A stretch of 57,622 bases of DNA from Bacillota bacterium (GCA_021811155.1 JAJZPO010000007.1:1-57622), one strand, 5' to 3'. Numbered from the stretch's first letter, positions 34,252 to 43,001 are shown. Notes: generated by a model from the sequence alone, not told the origin. Made by a program: numbers and translations.

Positions 34252-35238
34252 TTGAGCAAGGCAAGATTATATGAACGCCTGAGCATTAGTCTGGATATGG
34301 TGGTTGAGGCCCATGAAGTGCTGCGGGGAGATTCCGGCAAAGAAATACCGGGCGTCAGGATGGACCAGACGAACTACCCCCATGCCACCGTCACCACTAT
34401 CACTATTTTGGACAGCCGCGGCGAAGAATATATGGGACGTCCCAAAGGGACCTACATAACAATCGACGCTCCCTCAGTGCGGGAAAACAACCGGGACGTG
34501 CACAAAGAGATTGGCCTGCTCTTGGGAGAAAAACTGCAGGGGATTTTGGGTCTGGGATCCGATGATTCGGTCCTTCTGGTAGGCCTGGGCAACTGGAACG
34601 CCACTCCCGATGCCCTGGGTCCCAGGGTAATCGACGCCAGCCTAATTACCCGGCACCTGCACAAATACGCCCCCGACGAGCTCCAGGGAGGACTGCGCTC
34701 CGTCAGCGCCATTGCCCCCGGCGTTTTGGGCCTCACCGGCATTGAAACAGCCGAAATCATCAACGGCGTAGTGGCTAAGATTAAGCCGGATGTGGTCATA
34801 GCCATCGACGCTCTTGCCGCCGGCTCACTGGACCGCATCGCCACCAGCATCCAAATCGCAGATACAGGGATCAATCCCGGTTCCGGGGTGGGCAACCGCC
34901 GGGCGGGAATCAACCAGGAGTCCGTGGGCTGCCGGGTGATAGCCATTGGCATCCCTACCGTTGTAAACGCCGCTGTCATTGCCCACAATGTTATAGAAAC
35001 CCTTTTTGAACAGTTTAAAAGCAGCCCCAGCCTTTACCGCTTATATAAAAACATCCGCGAAGACGTAATCGAAGATATAATCAATTCCGTCCTGTCACCT
35101 TACAAAGAGAACCTGATGGTAACACCTAAGGAAATCGACGACTTGATTGACCGCATGGCCAGGATTGTGGCCGGAGGAATCGCCCAGGCCCTGCACCCGG
35201 CCATCTGCCCCGACGAATTTGACGCATATTTGAATTAG
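34252..35238 (+). CDS. gpr: Germination protease Gpr
   Basis: A 328-residue spore protease that cleaves SASPs at germination. The propeptide region and VRMDQTNYPHATVTTITI, then LLVGLGNWNATPDALGPRV and DALAAGSLDRIATSIQIADT match the family throughout. A TTG at 34252 is chosen because AGGAGGG ends 7 nt before it; the ATG at 34246 is only 1 nt from the RBS. The spore-forming nature of the host follows from this gene. A SASP-like gene lies just downstream on the other strand. Confidence 0.95.
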   Translation: MSKARLYERLSISLDMVVEAHEVLRGDSGKEIPGVRMDQTNYPHATVTTITILDSRGEEYMGRPKGTYITIDAPSVRENNRDVHKEIGLLLGEKLQGILGLGSDDSVLLVGLGNWNATPDALGPRVIDASLITRHLHKYAPDELQGGLRSVSAIAPGVLGLTGIETAEIINGVVAKIKPDVVIAIDALAAGSLDRIATSIQIADTGINPGSGVGNRRAGINQESVGCRVIAIGIPTVVNAAVIAHNVIETLFEQFKSSPSLYRLYKNIREDVIEDIINSVLSPYKENLMVTPKEIDDLIDRMARIVAGGIAQALHPAICPDEFDAYLN

Positions 35239-35241
35239 AGC

Positions 35242-35260
35242 AGAAGGAGTCAGGAGTCAG
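35242..35260. repeat. Short AGGAGTCAGGAGTCAG repeat
   Basis: Inverted copy of the CTGACTCC unit found at 30618-30650 and 56706-56744, four bases after the gpr stop. Confidence 0.55.
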
Positions 35261-35336
35261 CCATAAATGGGGCGCCTAAACGTTGATCATACTCGGATAA
35301 GTTTGCTGAGTAAAGGTTGCTGAGGTACAACAGAAA

Positions 35337-35371
35337 GCCGGTGAGCGGAGGAAAGGTTCCGCTTCACCGGC
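35337..35371 (-). terminator. Terminator of the SASP gene
   Basis: Stem GCCGGTG-AGCGGA/TCCGCT-TCACCGGC with one bulge (35337-35349, 35358-35371), followed on the minus strand by TTTCTGTT, six bases after the SASP stop. Confidence 0.7.
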
Positions 35372-35377
35372 CTTCTG

Positions 35378-35518
35378 CTATTTGTCCTGGCCCTGTTTGA
35401 GAGCCGCTATCTGGCCCCTGTGCTTCTTATTATTTATGGAGATCTCTTCAGCCACTTCGTATTTGAATTTTTCCAGGCTCGCTGTTAATGGGAACTCGGG
35501 CTTGTTGCGCCGCGGCAT
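35378..35518 (-). CDS. Short alpha/beta-type small acid-soluble spore protein-like protein
   Basis: A 46-residue protein starting [20 protein letters not shown] then [12 protein letters not shown]. The start and the A-x-L-x-x-x-KYEVAEE helix match alpha/beta SASPs, including a plausible GPR site in YE-VA. The second conserved half (N-G-x-V-G-G ... V) is missing; the protein ends [22 protein letters not shown] lies 7 nt before the ATG, and a terminator follows, so the short form appears to be the real gene. It may be a minor or altered spore DNA-binding protein. Confidence 0.75.
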   Translation of the reverse strand: MPRRNKPEFPLTASLEKFKYEVAEEISINNKKHRGQIAALKQGQDK

Positions 35519-35678
35519 ACGTCTACCTCCTTTAGCTGCTTGCACTTAAACATCTCAACTTTTACTGGTTTTAGTTTGTCCGTTCCTCTCTGCAAATTAC
35601 TAGGTTGTTGTTGGTTTTGCCGGAAATCTAAGGACAAAAAATGCGCGCTTCGTGGGCAAAAATATTTTCATCCGCCTC

Positions 35679-35707
35679 TTGATTTTCAAAAACATTTACT
35701 ATATAAT
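35679..35707 (+). promoter_or_regulatory. Sigma-A promoter of the rubrerythrin operon
   Basis: TTGATT (35679-35684), 17-bp spacer and TATAAT (35702-35707), about 40 bp before the rubrerythrin GTG. Confidence 0.75.
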
Positions 35708-35749
35708 AATAATTACAAAACACAAATTTTTATTAAGGAGTGGTTTTTC

Positions 35750-36295
35750 GTGAAAAAGTTTATCTGTTCAGTTTGCGGGTATGTACATGAAGGTATGGAG
35801 CCACCGGAAAAATGCCCTCAGTGCGGCGCCTCCAAAGACAAATTTGTGGTGAAGGCAGCAGGGGAAATGCAGTGGGCCGACGAACACGTAATAGGCGTGG
35901 CTACGGGTGTTGACCCTGAGGTCATCGAAGGCTTAAAGGCCAACTTCACCGGAGAATGCACCGAAGTCGGCATGTACCTGGCTATGAGTCGCCAGGCGGA
36001 CCGGGAAGGTTTCCCTGAAATAGCGGAGGCTTACAAAAGAATAGCCTTCGAAGAGGCCGAGCATGCCGCCAAATTCGCGGAACTCCTGGGTGAAGTTGTC
36101 ACAGCCAGCACCAAGCAAAACCTCAACATGCGAGTGGAAGCCGAGCACGGCGCCTGTCAGGGCAAAAAGGACCTGGCCACCCTGGCCAAGAAACTGAATC
36201 TGGATGCCATTCACGATACCGTCCACGAAATGTGCAAAGACGAGGCCCGTCACGGTATGGCCTTCAGGGGCCTGTTGAACCGGTACTTCAAATAA
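35750..36295 (+). CDS. Reverse rubrerythrin
   Basis: A 181-residue peroxide-reducing protein. An N-terminal rubredoxin-like domain ([17 protein letters not shown]; residues 6-34) precedes a ferritin-like diiron domain with E-x-x-H motifs ([10 protein letters not shown] near 110, [11 protein letters not shown] near 163). This order, opposite to classical rubrerythrin, defines reverse rubrerythrins, which act in Clostridium as NADH-linked H2O2/O2 scavengers. The GTG start follows AAGGAG at 9 nt; the ORF is open further upstream through the promoter. Confidence 0.93.
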   Translation: MKKFICSVCGYVHEGMEPPEKCPQCGASKDKFVVKAAGEMQWADEHVIGVATGVDPEVIEGLKANFTGECTEVGMYLAMSRQADREGFPEIAEAYKRIAFEEAEHAAKFAELLGEVVTASTKQNLNMRVEAEHGACQGKKDLATLAKKLNLDAIHDTVHEMCKDEARHGMAFRGLLNRYFK

Positions 36296-36333
36296 CCTGA
36301 ATCCCATAAAATAAAAATAAAGGAGGGTTATTT

Positions 36334-36480
36334 ATGGCGCATTGTCAAAAATGCGGGGCGGAACTGGAAGAGATGGACTTGTACGAGGACTACGGCATGA
36401 AGGTGTGCGAGGACTGTAAGATCAGGGGGACTTCCTCGCCCTCCCAGCCCTGCGGCGGTGAAAGATTTTACACAGCTTGA
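36334..36480 (+). CDS. Small double-CxxC zinc-ribbon protein
   Basis: A 48-residue protein, MAHCQKCGAELEEMDLYEDY then GMKVCEDCKI, with CQKC and CEDC forming a probable zinc or iron site. AAGGAGGG precedes the ATG. It lies 38 bp after the reverse rubrerythrin and shares its promoter and terminator, which suggests a role in oxidative stress or electron delivery. Similar proteins follow rubrerythrin in other Clostridia, but the function is not known to me. Confidence 0.8.
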   Translation: MAHCQKCGAELEEMDLYEDYGMKVCEDCKIRGTSSPSQPCGGERFYTA

Positions 36481-36497
36481 TATCGGCTCCCAAGCCA

Positions 36498-36528
36498 ACA
36501 GCCAGGCACACTTGCCTGGCTGTTTTTT
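36498..36528 (+). terminator. Terminator of the rubrerythrin operon
   Basis: Perfect 11-bp stem ACAGCCAGGCA/TGCCTGGCTGT (36498-36508, 36513-36523) followed by six T. Confidence 0.88.
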
Positions 36529-36604
36529 CAGCTATTTAACGCCCATGGTTTTCCATTTCTTAAATGTTTGTAAATTTCAAATCCAAATGACTCTACGTAA
36601 AAAT

Positions 36605-36653
36605 GCAAAAACAAGCCCGCCTCTGAGCAGAATCTGCCAAAGACAGGCTTGTT
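36605..36653 (-). terminator. Terminator of the core-MetE-like gene
   Basis: AACAAGCC/GGCTTGTT stem (36610-36617, 36646-36653) with a long loop, followed on the minus strand by TTTTGCATTTTT. Confidence 0.55.
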
Positions 36654-36714
36654 GAATATCTTGAATAGGCGCTTTTTCTTTGTACCCTGCAAGTGATGGA
36701 AGTTGTTTGGGCCC

Positions 36715-37743
36715 TTAGTCGTACAGCTTATACTTTTCCCGGATTGCAGTGGAAACGTTTTGCAGCATCTCAAAGGATTTGTTTACCGTATTGCTGCCAT
36801 CGGCATTGATCAGGCAGCAGCGGGCCGGGGCCAGCAGGGACTGCTTCAGCAGAAGTTCCAGGGAGATCCCCTTGCCAGCCAGGTAGCCCCACATCTCTTC
36901 CAGTTTCTCCACCATGTTTTTTACCTGGACATCCGCCATTTCCTCAGTCAGGGTAGGGATTATTCCCCAGGCGATATACCTGCCCTCCTCAAGGAAGGTC
37001 TTTACTTGCTCATGGTAGCGGCTGAAAATATGTCCGCAGCTCAGGGCATCCATGGACAGTATGCTGATGTCCTGACTTAGCAGAAAGGACCAGTCCGGGT
37101 TGCCGCAGAGGTGGATGCCTATGGGAGCGTCCATCATACCGATAAACTCCTGATAGTCCTGCCGGGCTGTTTCACTTGCGTAACCGGTAAAGGAGCCGAA
37201 GATAATCTCTAAGCCCGGCTCATCCACCCACATGAAGGCCTGGGAGTTTTTCTCTTTCAACTGGCGGTACTGGACGTTCATCTTCTGGGCCATGAAATCA
37301 TAGATTAGCCCTTTAACCTCGGCGTTATAAATAATCGGTTTCTTGTTCTCATCCATAATTTTCATCCCGAAGCTCACCGGCCCGATCTGCTGACCCCGAA
37401 TAGCCGGGTAGCGGCTCAGGTCGTGTGCGAGAAACCGTTCGTAGACCATGGAATATTCCCCGCTCAGGGCAAAATAGTCCGGTTCCTCCATATGCTCCAG
37501 ATATTCCGGCAGTTGTTCATAAAAAAGCTCTGTCGAAAACCTGATGCGCTGGTCTGCCAGATCCAGTGTGATCCCGGGGAAATGCTCCGAGGCCTGGACG
37601 TACATATCTTCATAGAAACTTACCCGCGGCAGCTGCGGCCAAAAGGGTATATCTACGGACAAGGCCAGTTCCAAGGCCTCGTCCACACTCGTATGCGGCA
37701 TAACTCCCATGGCAGTTGTGCGGCAGTTACCTTTCCAGTCCAT
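36715..37743 (-). CDS. Core-MetE/UROD-like zinc methyltransferase
   Basis: A 342-residue TIM-barrel protein of the uroporphyrinogen decarboxylase/cobalamin-independent methionine synthase superfamily. IHLCGNPDW (H211, C213), SMDALSCG (D232) and LLAPARCCL (C309/C310) correspond in order to the MetE zinc ligands His-x-Cys, Glu and Cys. The N-terminal half of MetE is missing, so this resembles the short 'core MetE' forms that probably take a methyl group from a corrinoid protein rather than folate. The start at 37743 is ATG with AGGGGGAGT upstream. It stands alone between a terminator and a divergent gene. Methyl donor and acceptor unknown. Confidence 0.75.
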   Translation of the reverse strand: MDWKGNCRTTAMGVMPHTSVDEALELALSVDIPFWPQLPRVSFYEDMYVQASEHFPGITLDLADQRIRFSTELFYEQLPEYLEHMEEPDYFALSGEYSMVYERFLAHDLSRYPAIRGQQIGPVSFGMKIMDENKKPIIYNAEVKGLIYDFMAQKMNVQYRQLKEKNSQAFMWVDEPGLEIIFGSFTGYASETARQDYQEFIGMMDAPIGIHLCGNPDWSFLLSQDISILSMDALSCGHIFSRYHEQVKTFLEEGRYIAWGIIPTLTEEMADVQVKNMVEKLEEMWGYLAGKGISLELLLKQSLLAPARCCLINADGSNTVNKSFEMLQNVSTAIREKYKLYD

Positions 37744-37970
37744 GTCTACTCCCCCTTTTTCCCTTAGGATACCTTTCCCTGGGTTTGCCGGCTATGATTT
37801 GAATCATACTCCTTTAGTGATTTGCAATACAATCTCCTCCCATGCAGGATTCGAGGCAAAAGATATTTGCCAGAAGTTTTTGTGAAAATAATTTCAATCG
37901 CCATAGGAATTTGGAACTTAATGGCGAAAGAGATTATTATACTGAAACATTAAGGGGGTTGGGATAGGCC

Positions 37971-38627
37971 ATGATTACCCTAAAGGAGAAACTGAATTAC
38001 GTATGGAAAAACAGCAACTGGAGATTGCTAATACTTCCTTTTGTCTTGATCGCAATTTATTTTTTGCAAGGCGGTATACCCGATTTCCGGCAAAAGGCAG
38101 CCTTTGATCCGGGTTCTGTTTTTGCTGCCTTGATTTCCTTCGGCATAGCTATAGTCGGCTTACTGAGTTTCAGCTTTCTGTTAAACATCCTGATTCACAC
38201 ATTCAAACTGAAAATCGATTTTCACCCTGATGATTATAACGTGTCCAGCGGCATCACACATGCCTTAGAAACACGGGGTCTCCGCCTTCCGTTCGCCGTC
38301 AGCGGGTGTATTATCAACCCTCTGGGAGAAGAACTTTTGTTCCGGATGCTGATTTTAGGGTATCTATCGGGCTTTCTTGACAGCATGAGGTATGGTGGCG
38401 CCTGGGCAAGTGTTATCAGCATCACGGCCTACTGCCTGTTGGCCCGCAAAACCAAGGAAGTTATGGAAGTATTAATCATCGCCGCCGTGGGGGCGCTCTG
38501 TTCCTATCTGTACCTCAGGTACAGCATCTGGTATTCCTTTGCCGCCAACGGAGGATTTGTCGTGGGAATTTATGCCACCACAGCAGTCTTCTACCAACTT
38601 TACAATAAGAAAGACAGCGCTGCGTAG
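37971..38627 (+). CDS. CPBP-like membrane protein with incomplete protease motifs
   Basis: A 218-residue protein with about six hydrophobic segments (residues 18-32, 47-70, 105-125, 135-150 and 158-210 in part). NPLGEELLFRMLI near residue 120 is the E-E-x-x-x-R motif 1 of CPBP (Abi/CAAX-type) intramembrane proteases. The later histidine motifs (FxxxH, HxxxN) are not seen: the matching helices read ITAYCLL and YSFAANGG. It may be a non-proteolytic relative or an unrelated protein with a chance motif. A strong terminator follows. Confidence 0.65.
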   Translation: MITLKEKLNYVWKNSNWRLLILPFVLIAIYFLQGGIPDFRQKAAFDPGSVFAALISFGIAIVGLLSFSFLLNILIHTFKLKIDFHPDDYNVSSGITHALETRGLRLPFAVSGCIINPLGEELLFRMLILGYLSGFLDSMRYGGAWASVISITAYCLLARKTKEVMEVLIIAAVGALCSYLYLRYSIWYSFAANGGFVVGIYATTAVFYQLYNKKDSAA

Positions 38628-38641
38628 GTGGAAAACCTTTG

Positions 38642-38673
38642 CGAGCGTACCCGCCAGGGCACGCTCGTTTTTT
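38642..38673 (+). terminator. Terminator after the CPBP-like gene
   Basis: CGAGCGT/ACGCTCG stem with inner CCC/GGG (38642-38667) followed by six T; it also faces the convergent recG gene. Confidence 0.82.
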
Positions 38674-38680
38674 GTTTACT

Positions 38681-41299
38681 TCAGTTGTGGGTAGAACCTC
38701 CCAAAAAAAGTTCTGGGCCGAACCTCTTCTCCATTTCCCGCAACAGGAGCGCATTGGCCGGCGATGCCATGATTATCTCTGCGGCGACCCGGGCCTGCTC
38801 CAAGAGCAACCCGTCCTGCAGGATATCGGCAATCTTTAATTCCGGCAGTCCGTGCTGCCTGGTACCAAAAAATTCGCCCGGACCCCTCAGCTTCAGATCC
38901 TCTTCCGCTATCTTAAAACCATCGTTGGTCTCACACATGATGCCAAGCCTGCGCTGGATATCCTCCGAAAAGACGTTGCTCACAAGCAGGCAGTAGGACT
39001 GGTATTCACCCCTGCCTACCCGTCCCCGCAGCTGGTGCAGTTGGGCCAGACCGAACCGTTCCGCCCCCTCCACCACCATCAAACTGGCGTTTGGCACATT
39101 TACACCCACTTCGATTACCGTGGTGGAAACCAGAACCTGGATTTTGTTAGCCCGGAATCCTTCTATCACTGTTTCTTTTTCCTGAGGTTTCATCCGGCCA
39201 TGCAGCAGGCCAATCCTGTAGCGCGGGAATCGCCTCGCCATCTCTTCCGCCAGGTCGGTGGCTGCACGTAAGTCCAAGGCCTCGGATTCCTCCACCAAAG
39301 GACAGACCACATAGACCTGACGTCCGCCAACAATCTCCCGCTCCATAAACATGTAGAGCTTTTCCCTGCTTTTGTCGCTGATATGGAGGGTCTTGATCTC
39401 CTTGCGTCCGGGCGGCATTTCGTCAATCACGGACAGGTGCAGATCGCCGTACAGGGTAAGCGCCAGGGTGCGGGGAATGGGCGTCGCTGTCATCACCAGG
39501 ACATGGGGGTTGTTGCCTTTTTGTTGCAGTTCCGCTCTTTGACGTACGCCAAAGCGGTGCTGTTCATCGGTCACCGCCAGGCCCAGAGCCTTAAATGCTA
39601 CGCCTTCCTGAATCAAGGCATGGGTGCCAACCAAAACATCGCATTCGCCGGCTGCAACCTGCTGCAGGATCTCCTCCCGTTCCCTTTTGCCGCTGCTTCC
39701 CGTGAGCAGGCTCACCTTTGCGCCTAAAGGCTCCAGTTCATCTTTCAGATAGGCAAAATGCTGTTCAGCCAGGATTTCCGTCGGAGCCATCATGGCGCCC
39801 TGGTAGCCGCACTCCACCGCCCTGAGCAGGGCCATGGCCGCAACCACTGTTTTGCCTGACCCAACATCGCCCTGGACAAGCCGGGCCATGGGGTGTTTGC
39901 CGGCCATATCAAGCAGGATTTCTCCAATTACCCTTTCCTGGGCCAGAGTTAATTTAAAGGGCAGTCCGGCACGCAGTTTCGGCAGCAAGCTGTCCTCGCA
40001 CAACATGGGAATTCCGGGTACTTCTGCTTTTTTGCCCCTCAGCCGTTGGATGCCGAGCTGGAGCAGCAAAAACTCCTCAAATACGAGGCGGCGCCGCGCT
40101 GCCTGCTGCTCTTTAAAATCTCTTGGAAAGTGAATCTGCCGGTAAGCCTCAGTCCTGCCCATCAAACCGTACCGTTTCAGCATGGTTTCCGGCAGGATTT
40201 CCGGCATCAGGTCTTTAAGGTGTTCCAGAGCATTTCCAACCAGGGTGCGAATCTGCTTGGGCGGAAGGTTTTCCGTAGCCGCGTAAACCGGAACTATCCC
40301 GGGAGTAAATTCTCCCCCTTCCACCACTTCGTAATCTGTTACCGCCAGATCCGCAAGCCCAAAGCGCCGGTCCACTTTGCCCGTGACAATCACTTCTGTT
40401 CCTCTGGGAAGCTGCTTGACCAGGTAATGATTATTGAACCACACGGCGTTAAGCGTGCCGGTTGCGTCCCGTATGGCAATCTTGATGATGGTCAGGCCGC
40501 GCCGCGGTTTCAGCTCCTGATGTCCTGTTACCCTGCCCCGGACAGTCTCCACCGCGCCATGCACCACTTCGCTGATAGACTTCACTTGGCGTCGGTCCTC
40601 ATAGCGTCGCGGGAAATGGTTTAGAAGATCCTCAACTGTGACAATTCCCAGTTTAGCCAGGAGTTTGGCCCGCTGTGGGCCCACGTTTCTTAAATATTGA
40701 ACCGGAAGGGTCTTAGCCCGATCCCCTGCCTCAGGTGTTTTACCCCTTTTGCCGTTTATTTGCCCCGGTCTACTGCCGCCGGGGTCATCTTTCTTCTCCC
40801 ATTCTTTTGCCTTCTCAACATCTTCTTGCCAGCGCTTTAAACCGTTTAGCAGCATTTTCTGCTGCGGCCTGGTAAGAGCAAATTTAGCCGCGAGGGTTTG
40901 CCCAGGCTCTACTTTTGAACCGGTAGGTTTGCCCGGCGGCCCTTGCGTAAATCTATCATCAAAATCCCGCAACTTGCCGTCGCTGGGAACCAGGCTCAGG
41001 TGGGAAGGCCCAGCGCCCAACCCCTGTTGCAGGGCTGACACCAATTTGTCAATTTCTTCCAGGCTCTTCTGTCTCTGCCGGGGGGGCAGTTCCAAGTAGT
41101 TTTGAGCCAAATCCTTCAACCTGTCCAGGATGACCCGGTACCTGATCAGTCCTGCCTGGGGATGTAATGTCAGTTTATCCACGGAAAGCAGGAGGAAATT
41201 GGCAAATCCCCCCAGCGCACCGGCGTTGGTACAACCGTTGCGCTGCTCGGCTTTAATCGCTTTGTTCAAGGTTTCTAACAGAACCAGGGGGTTGGCCAT
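38681..41299 (-). CDS. recG: ATP-dependent DNA helicase RecG with N-terminal extension
   Basis: RecG of 872 residues. The wedge/OB domain starts near LPVQYLRNVGP (residue 198), the helicase core has Walker A GDVGSGKTVVA, DEQHRFG (motif II), TATPIPRT (motif III) and QLRGRVGRGE (motif VI). Typical RecG has about 680-780 residues; the first 195 residues here are an added helical and linker region (LPPRQRQKSLEEIDKLVSAL, then a Pro/Gly-rich link). It remodels stalled forks and Holliday junctions. The ATG at 41299 (AGAGGTGA upstream) is preferred to an in-frame GTG at 41308. Gene order after sdaAA matches Bacillus. Confidence 0.95.
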   Translation of the reverse strand: MANPLVLLETLNKAIKAEQRNGCTNAGALGGFANFLLLSVDKLTLHPQAGLIRYRVILDRLKDLAQNYLELPPRQRQKSLEEIDKLVSALQQGLGAGPSHLSLVPSDGKLRDFDDRFTQGPPGKPTGSKVEPGQTLAAKFALTRPQQKMLLNGLKRWQEDVEKAKEWEKKDDPGGSRPGQINGKRGKTPEAGDRAKTLPVQYLRNVGPQRAKLLAKLGIVTVEDLLNHFPRRYEDRRQVKSISEVVHGAVETVRGRVTGHQELKPRRGLTIIKIAIRDATGTLNAVWFNNHYLVKQLPRGTEVIVTGKVDRRFGLADLAVTDYEVVEGGEFTPGIVPVYAATENLPPKQIRTLVGNALEHLKDLMPEILPETMLKRYGLMGRTEAYRQIHFPRDFKEQQAARRRLVFEEFLLLQLGIQRLRGKKAEVPGIPMLCEDSLLPKLRAGLPFKLTLAQERVIGEILLDMAGKHPMARLVQGDVGSGKTVVAAMALLRAVECGYQGAMMAPTEILAEQHFAYLKDELEPLGAKVSLLTGSSGKREREEILQQVAAGECDVLVGTHALIQEGVAFKALGLAVTDEQHRFGVRQRAELQQKGNNPHVLVMTATPIPRTLALTLYGDLHLSVIDEMPPGRKEIKTLHISDKSREKLYMFMEREIVGGRQVYVVCPLVEESEALDLRAATDLAEEMARRFPRYRIGLLHGRMKPQEKETVIEGFRANKIQVLVSTTVIEVGVNVPNASLMVVEGAERFGLAQLHQLRGRVGRGEYQSYCLLVSNVFSEDIQRRLGIMCETNDGFKIAEEDLKLRGPGEFFGTRQHGLPELKIADILQDGLLLEQARVAAEIIMASPANALLLREMEKRFGPELFLGGSTHN

Positions 41300-41348
41300 C
41301 CCGCTCACCTCTCTCCCCCAATTCGCTCCTTGCCGGGTTTTATCCTGC

Positions 41349-42236
41349 CTACCTCTCCCTATTGCCCAAAAAACCTTCCCGCACCTGTAGAGCGGTGGGT
41401 GTAAGGGCCAATCCGCCCTGAGCCGTTTCCTTCAAGCTGCAGGGCATGGCGCTGCCGATTTGGTCCATGGCCCATATCACTTCATCCAAGGGGATGTTGC
41501 TCTTGATTCCTGCCATAGCCATGTCCACAGCCAGCAAGGCGTTAGCTGCGGCGGCAGCGTTTCGCTTCACACAGGGCACCTCCACAAGTCCTGCCACCGG
41601 GTCACACACCAGTCCCAGCATGGTTTTCAGGGCCATTGCCCCTGCATGGGCGGCCTGCACAGGGTCCCCCCCGGCCAGCTCCACCCCTGCTGCTGCTGCC
41701 ATACAGGCAGCGGAACCGCATTCTGCCTGACATCCTCCCTGGGCGCCTGATATGGACGCCTGACTTGCAATCACCATGCCGATGCCTGCTGCGGCAAACA
41801 GAGCTTCTAAGAGCAGCTCATCCCGAGCCCCGGTTTCCTCGGCCAAGGTCAGCAGTACTCCTGGCAGGACGCCGCACGAGCCCGCCGTCGGGGCTGCCAC
41901 AATCTTACCCATACCTGCATTTACTTCTGCCACTGCCAATGCTCTGGCTGCTGTCCTGGCCAGCACGTCTCCGGAGAGACTCTTTCCAGCCAGGCGTCTT
42001 TCTTCCAGCAGTTTGGCGTCCCCGCCCACCAACCCGCTCATGGAACGCCTGGTCCCGGTCATCCCTTCAACCACGGCCTGCCGCATAACCTGCAAGTTTT
42101 CCAGCATTTTAAGCCGTAAAGCTTGTTCCGTCGTTTCCAGTTCCTCCGCCTGAAGCCTGAGTACGAGCCGGCCCAGTGATAACCCTAATTCCCCCGCCTG
42201 GGCCAGCAATTCTTTCACAGTAGGTCCTTTCGCCAC
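41349..42236 (-). CDS. sdaAA: L-serine dehydratase, iron-sulfur-dependent, alpha subunit
   Basis: A 295-residue catalytic subunit. GKIVAAPTAGSCGVLPG, SISGAQGGCQAECGSAACMA and CDPVAGLVEVPCVKRNAAAA give the conserved cysteines of the oxygen-sensitive [4Fe-4S] cluster. It converts L-serine to pyruvate and ammonia. A GTG at 42236 follows GGAGG at 6 nt and is chosen over an ATG at 42257. It follows sdaAB by 43 bp. Confidence 0.95.
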   Translation of the reverse strand: MAKGPTVKELLAQAGELGLSLGRLVLRLQAEELETTEQALRLKMLENLQVMRQAVVEGMTGTRRSMSGLVGGDAKLLEERRLAGKSLSGDVLARTAARALAVAEVNAGMGKIVAAPTAGSCGVLPGVLLTLAEETGARDELLLEALFAAAGIGMVIASQASISGAQGGCQAECGSAACMAAAAGVELAGGDPVQAAHAGAMALKTMLGLVCDPVAGLVEVPCVKRNAAAAANALLAVDMAMAGIKSNIPLDEVIWAMDQIGSAMPCSLKETAQGGLALTPTALQVREGFLGNRER

Positions 42237-42279
42237 AACATACCTCCAACAAAACAACCATGACTTTTTGGGTCGCCCA

Positions 42280-42948
42280 TCACGCCATGGGCTTGACCGC
42301 CAAGGCCCTCGACACTGCGCGAAGCCTGCCTATCAAGTCCAGCGCTGCTCCTTCCACCGGTTGGTCTGTCTCCAATATGGTCAGAGCCTCAGCCCCTTTT
42401 TTTTGCCGCGACAAACGCATCTGAGCAATATTCACCTGTGCTGCGGCCAGGAGAGTGGTCATCTGGGCAACCACCCCCGGCTGGTCCTGGTGCACTACAA
42501 TCAAAGTATGATAGTCACCGCCAAGTTCCACCGGGAAATCGTCGATACGGGTGACAAGAATCCTTCCTCCGCCTACCGATGAGCCCATCACCCGGACACT
42601 CAGCCCCTCCCTGCCCTTTAGTTCCAGCATAGCGCTGTTCGGGTGCACATCGCCCAGATCAGCTGTGACAAACTCTACCTGCATATTCCTCTCCCGGGCC
42701 AGGTCCAGGGCCCGCGGAATACGTTCGTCATCCGTCCCCATGCCCAAAAGCCCCGCCACCAAGGCCAGGTTAGTGCCGTGTCCCCGGTAGGTCTCGGCAA
42801 AGGAACCATGCAGGTGGATTATGGCTTCCATTGGCTCCTGGTTAAGTATGGTCCTGGCCATGAGCCCCAGCCGCACCGCCCCCGCCGTATGGGAACTGGA
42901 AGGTCCAATCATCACCGGTCCTATTATATCAAAGGCTGAAACAGGCAT
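42280..42948 (-). CDS. sdaAB: L-serine dehydratase, iron-sulfur-dependent, beta subunit
   Basis: A 222-residue subunit with FDIIGPVMIGPSSSHTAGAV at the N-terminus and a C-terminal ACT domain (IVVHQDQPGVVAQMTTLLAA, about residue 145 onward) that may sense serine. It forms the enzyme with SdaAA. The ATG at 42948 matches the family start; GGAGG is 10 nt upstream, with no better choice. Confidence 0.94.
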   Translation of the reverse strand: MPVSAFDIIGPVMIGPSSSHTAGAVRLGLMARTILNQEPMEAIIHLHGSFAETYRGHGTNLALVAGLLGMGTDDERIPRALDLARERNMQVEFVTADLGDVHPNSAMLELKGREGLSVRVMGSSVGGGRILVTRIDDFPVELGGDYHTLIVVHQDQPGVVAQMTTLLAAAQVNIAQMRLSRQKKGAEALTILETDQPVEGAALDLIGRLRAVSRALAVKPMA

Positions 42949-43001
42949 GCTCAAAGTACCTCCATACAGCAAACCGGCCCTGATGGACCGGCCAGTTCCA
43001 A

